Positions 63,575-64,000 of a DNA stretch of 64,000 nucleotides are shown here, one piece after another. Position 1 is the first letter of the stretch; every line of letters begins with the position of its first letter. Location: the NCBI GenBank assembly GCA_013433145.1, contig CM024177.1, positions 950,501-1,014,500 of the forward strand, in the 5' to 3' direction. Source of the DNA: Ascaris suum. Its lineage: Eukaryota > Nematoda > Chromadorea > Rhabditida > Ascarididae. The translations under genes and the position numbers were made by a program. The notes beneath the pieces were generated by a model. The model saw only the letters and a program-made list of their open reading frames with translations. It had not been told where the DNA came from and searched no databases.

Positions 63575-64000
63575 GTAAACTTTGTATAGCACTGCGCATT
63601 TAGTATTGAAAATTCCACTTATTCCAATAATTCGTGTTTAAATGAGGACATCGTCGCTTGAGAAATTTGATCATCGTTTTTTTTTTTTTTGAAATGCGGA
63701 TATCTTACAGCTTAGTTTATTTAACTTTTCCTGCTGTTGCTAGTTGACTGGACTTAGATTTCAGAGGCAGGGATCAACATTGGCTTCTCTGGACCTACTC
63801 ATGAAAAAAACTTCTAGGCTGCCGACTGTGTTCTTTGCTTTTTTTAAAAATATACTATCGACTAATGCGCAGCTGGAGAGATGCGCCGCGAGAAAATCTA
63901 GTGCTGAGATGAGATGCGGACGGTGATCGGAGAGAGAAAAATCCGGCGCATAGTAATTATATCATTTTGGTAGGGGGAGAGGGAAGAGCGAGGGAGGATG
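63575..64000. other. Intron or downstream sequence at the window end
   Basis: An open frame at 63744-63926 (after an atttcag acceptor, reading RQGSTLASLDLLMKK) does not share the charged composition of the gene, and I do not assign it. The window ends in a purine-rich stretch (about 63972-64000). Confidence 0.35.

Overview
The window is eukaryotic, AT-rich DNA from a small-exon metazoan genome, most likely a nematode. The reasons are exons of about 80-200 bp, T-rich acceptors ending in TTTCAG or TTTTAG, GTATGT/GTTTGT/GTAAGT donors, and introns of roughly 0.5-3 kb. There are no bacterial operons, rRNA, CRISPR arrays or insertion sequences, and I recognised no tRNA. All gene models were assembled by eye from open frames, splice sites and intron phase. 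The species is not identifiable from what I see, and most of the window is repeat.

Region 1 (1-20777) is a head-to-tail duplication of a 10,995-bp unit. The second copy runs 9783-20777. The first copy is cut by the left window edge and ends at 9782. Each copy carries the 3' exons of an atypical Ras-family small GTPase: a switch-I exon, a 'REM...FYSAFSPASF' exon, a degenerate G4 exon and a last exon ending in the CAAX box CTIS. The P-loop exon is not in view. Inside each unit the switch-I exon is itself duplicated, as a block of about 758 bp, and lies among G-rich minisatellite arrays with a ~35-40 bp period. The two 11-kb copies differ almost only in homopolymer lengths, so the duplication is either very recent or an assembly artefact. 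The exon duplication is older, with visible intron substitutions.

Region 2 (20778-34578) is mostly anonymous AT-rich sequence. It holds a (TA)n tract, a perfect 28-bp palindrome, an AATAAA/AAATT low-complexity block that switches strand at about 33165, and a few weak candidate exons.

Region 3 (34579-38376, + strand) reads as a small single-pass membrane protein gene. It has a signal-peptide exon, a follistatin-N-like/EGF-like cysteine exon, a clear EGF-like exon, a transmembrane exon with an acidic cytoplasmic tail, and a short last exon. Intron phases fit through the well-supported exons; two micro-exons are speculative.

Region 4 (39456-55786) is about 16.3 kb of AAATT-type satellite with strong strand asymmetry and a nested higher-order structure, including alternating ~550-bp and ~360-bp modules. 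It is followed by another (TA)n tract.

Region 5 (58567-64000, + strand) contains phase-0 exons of a highly charged, disordered Pro/Lys/Glu/Asp-rich protein (PEVK-like in composition). One 2,481-bp exon encodes about ten copies of an 80-residue repeat. The gene continues past the right edge. The three recognised genes are all on the + strand; nothing in the sequence links them functionally.
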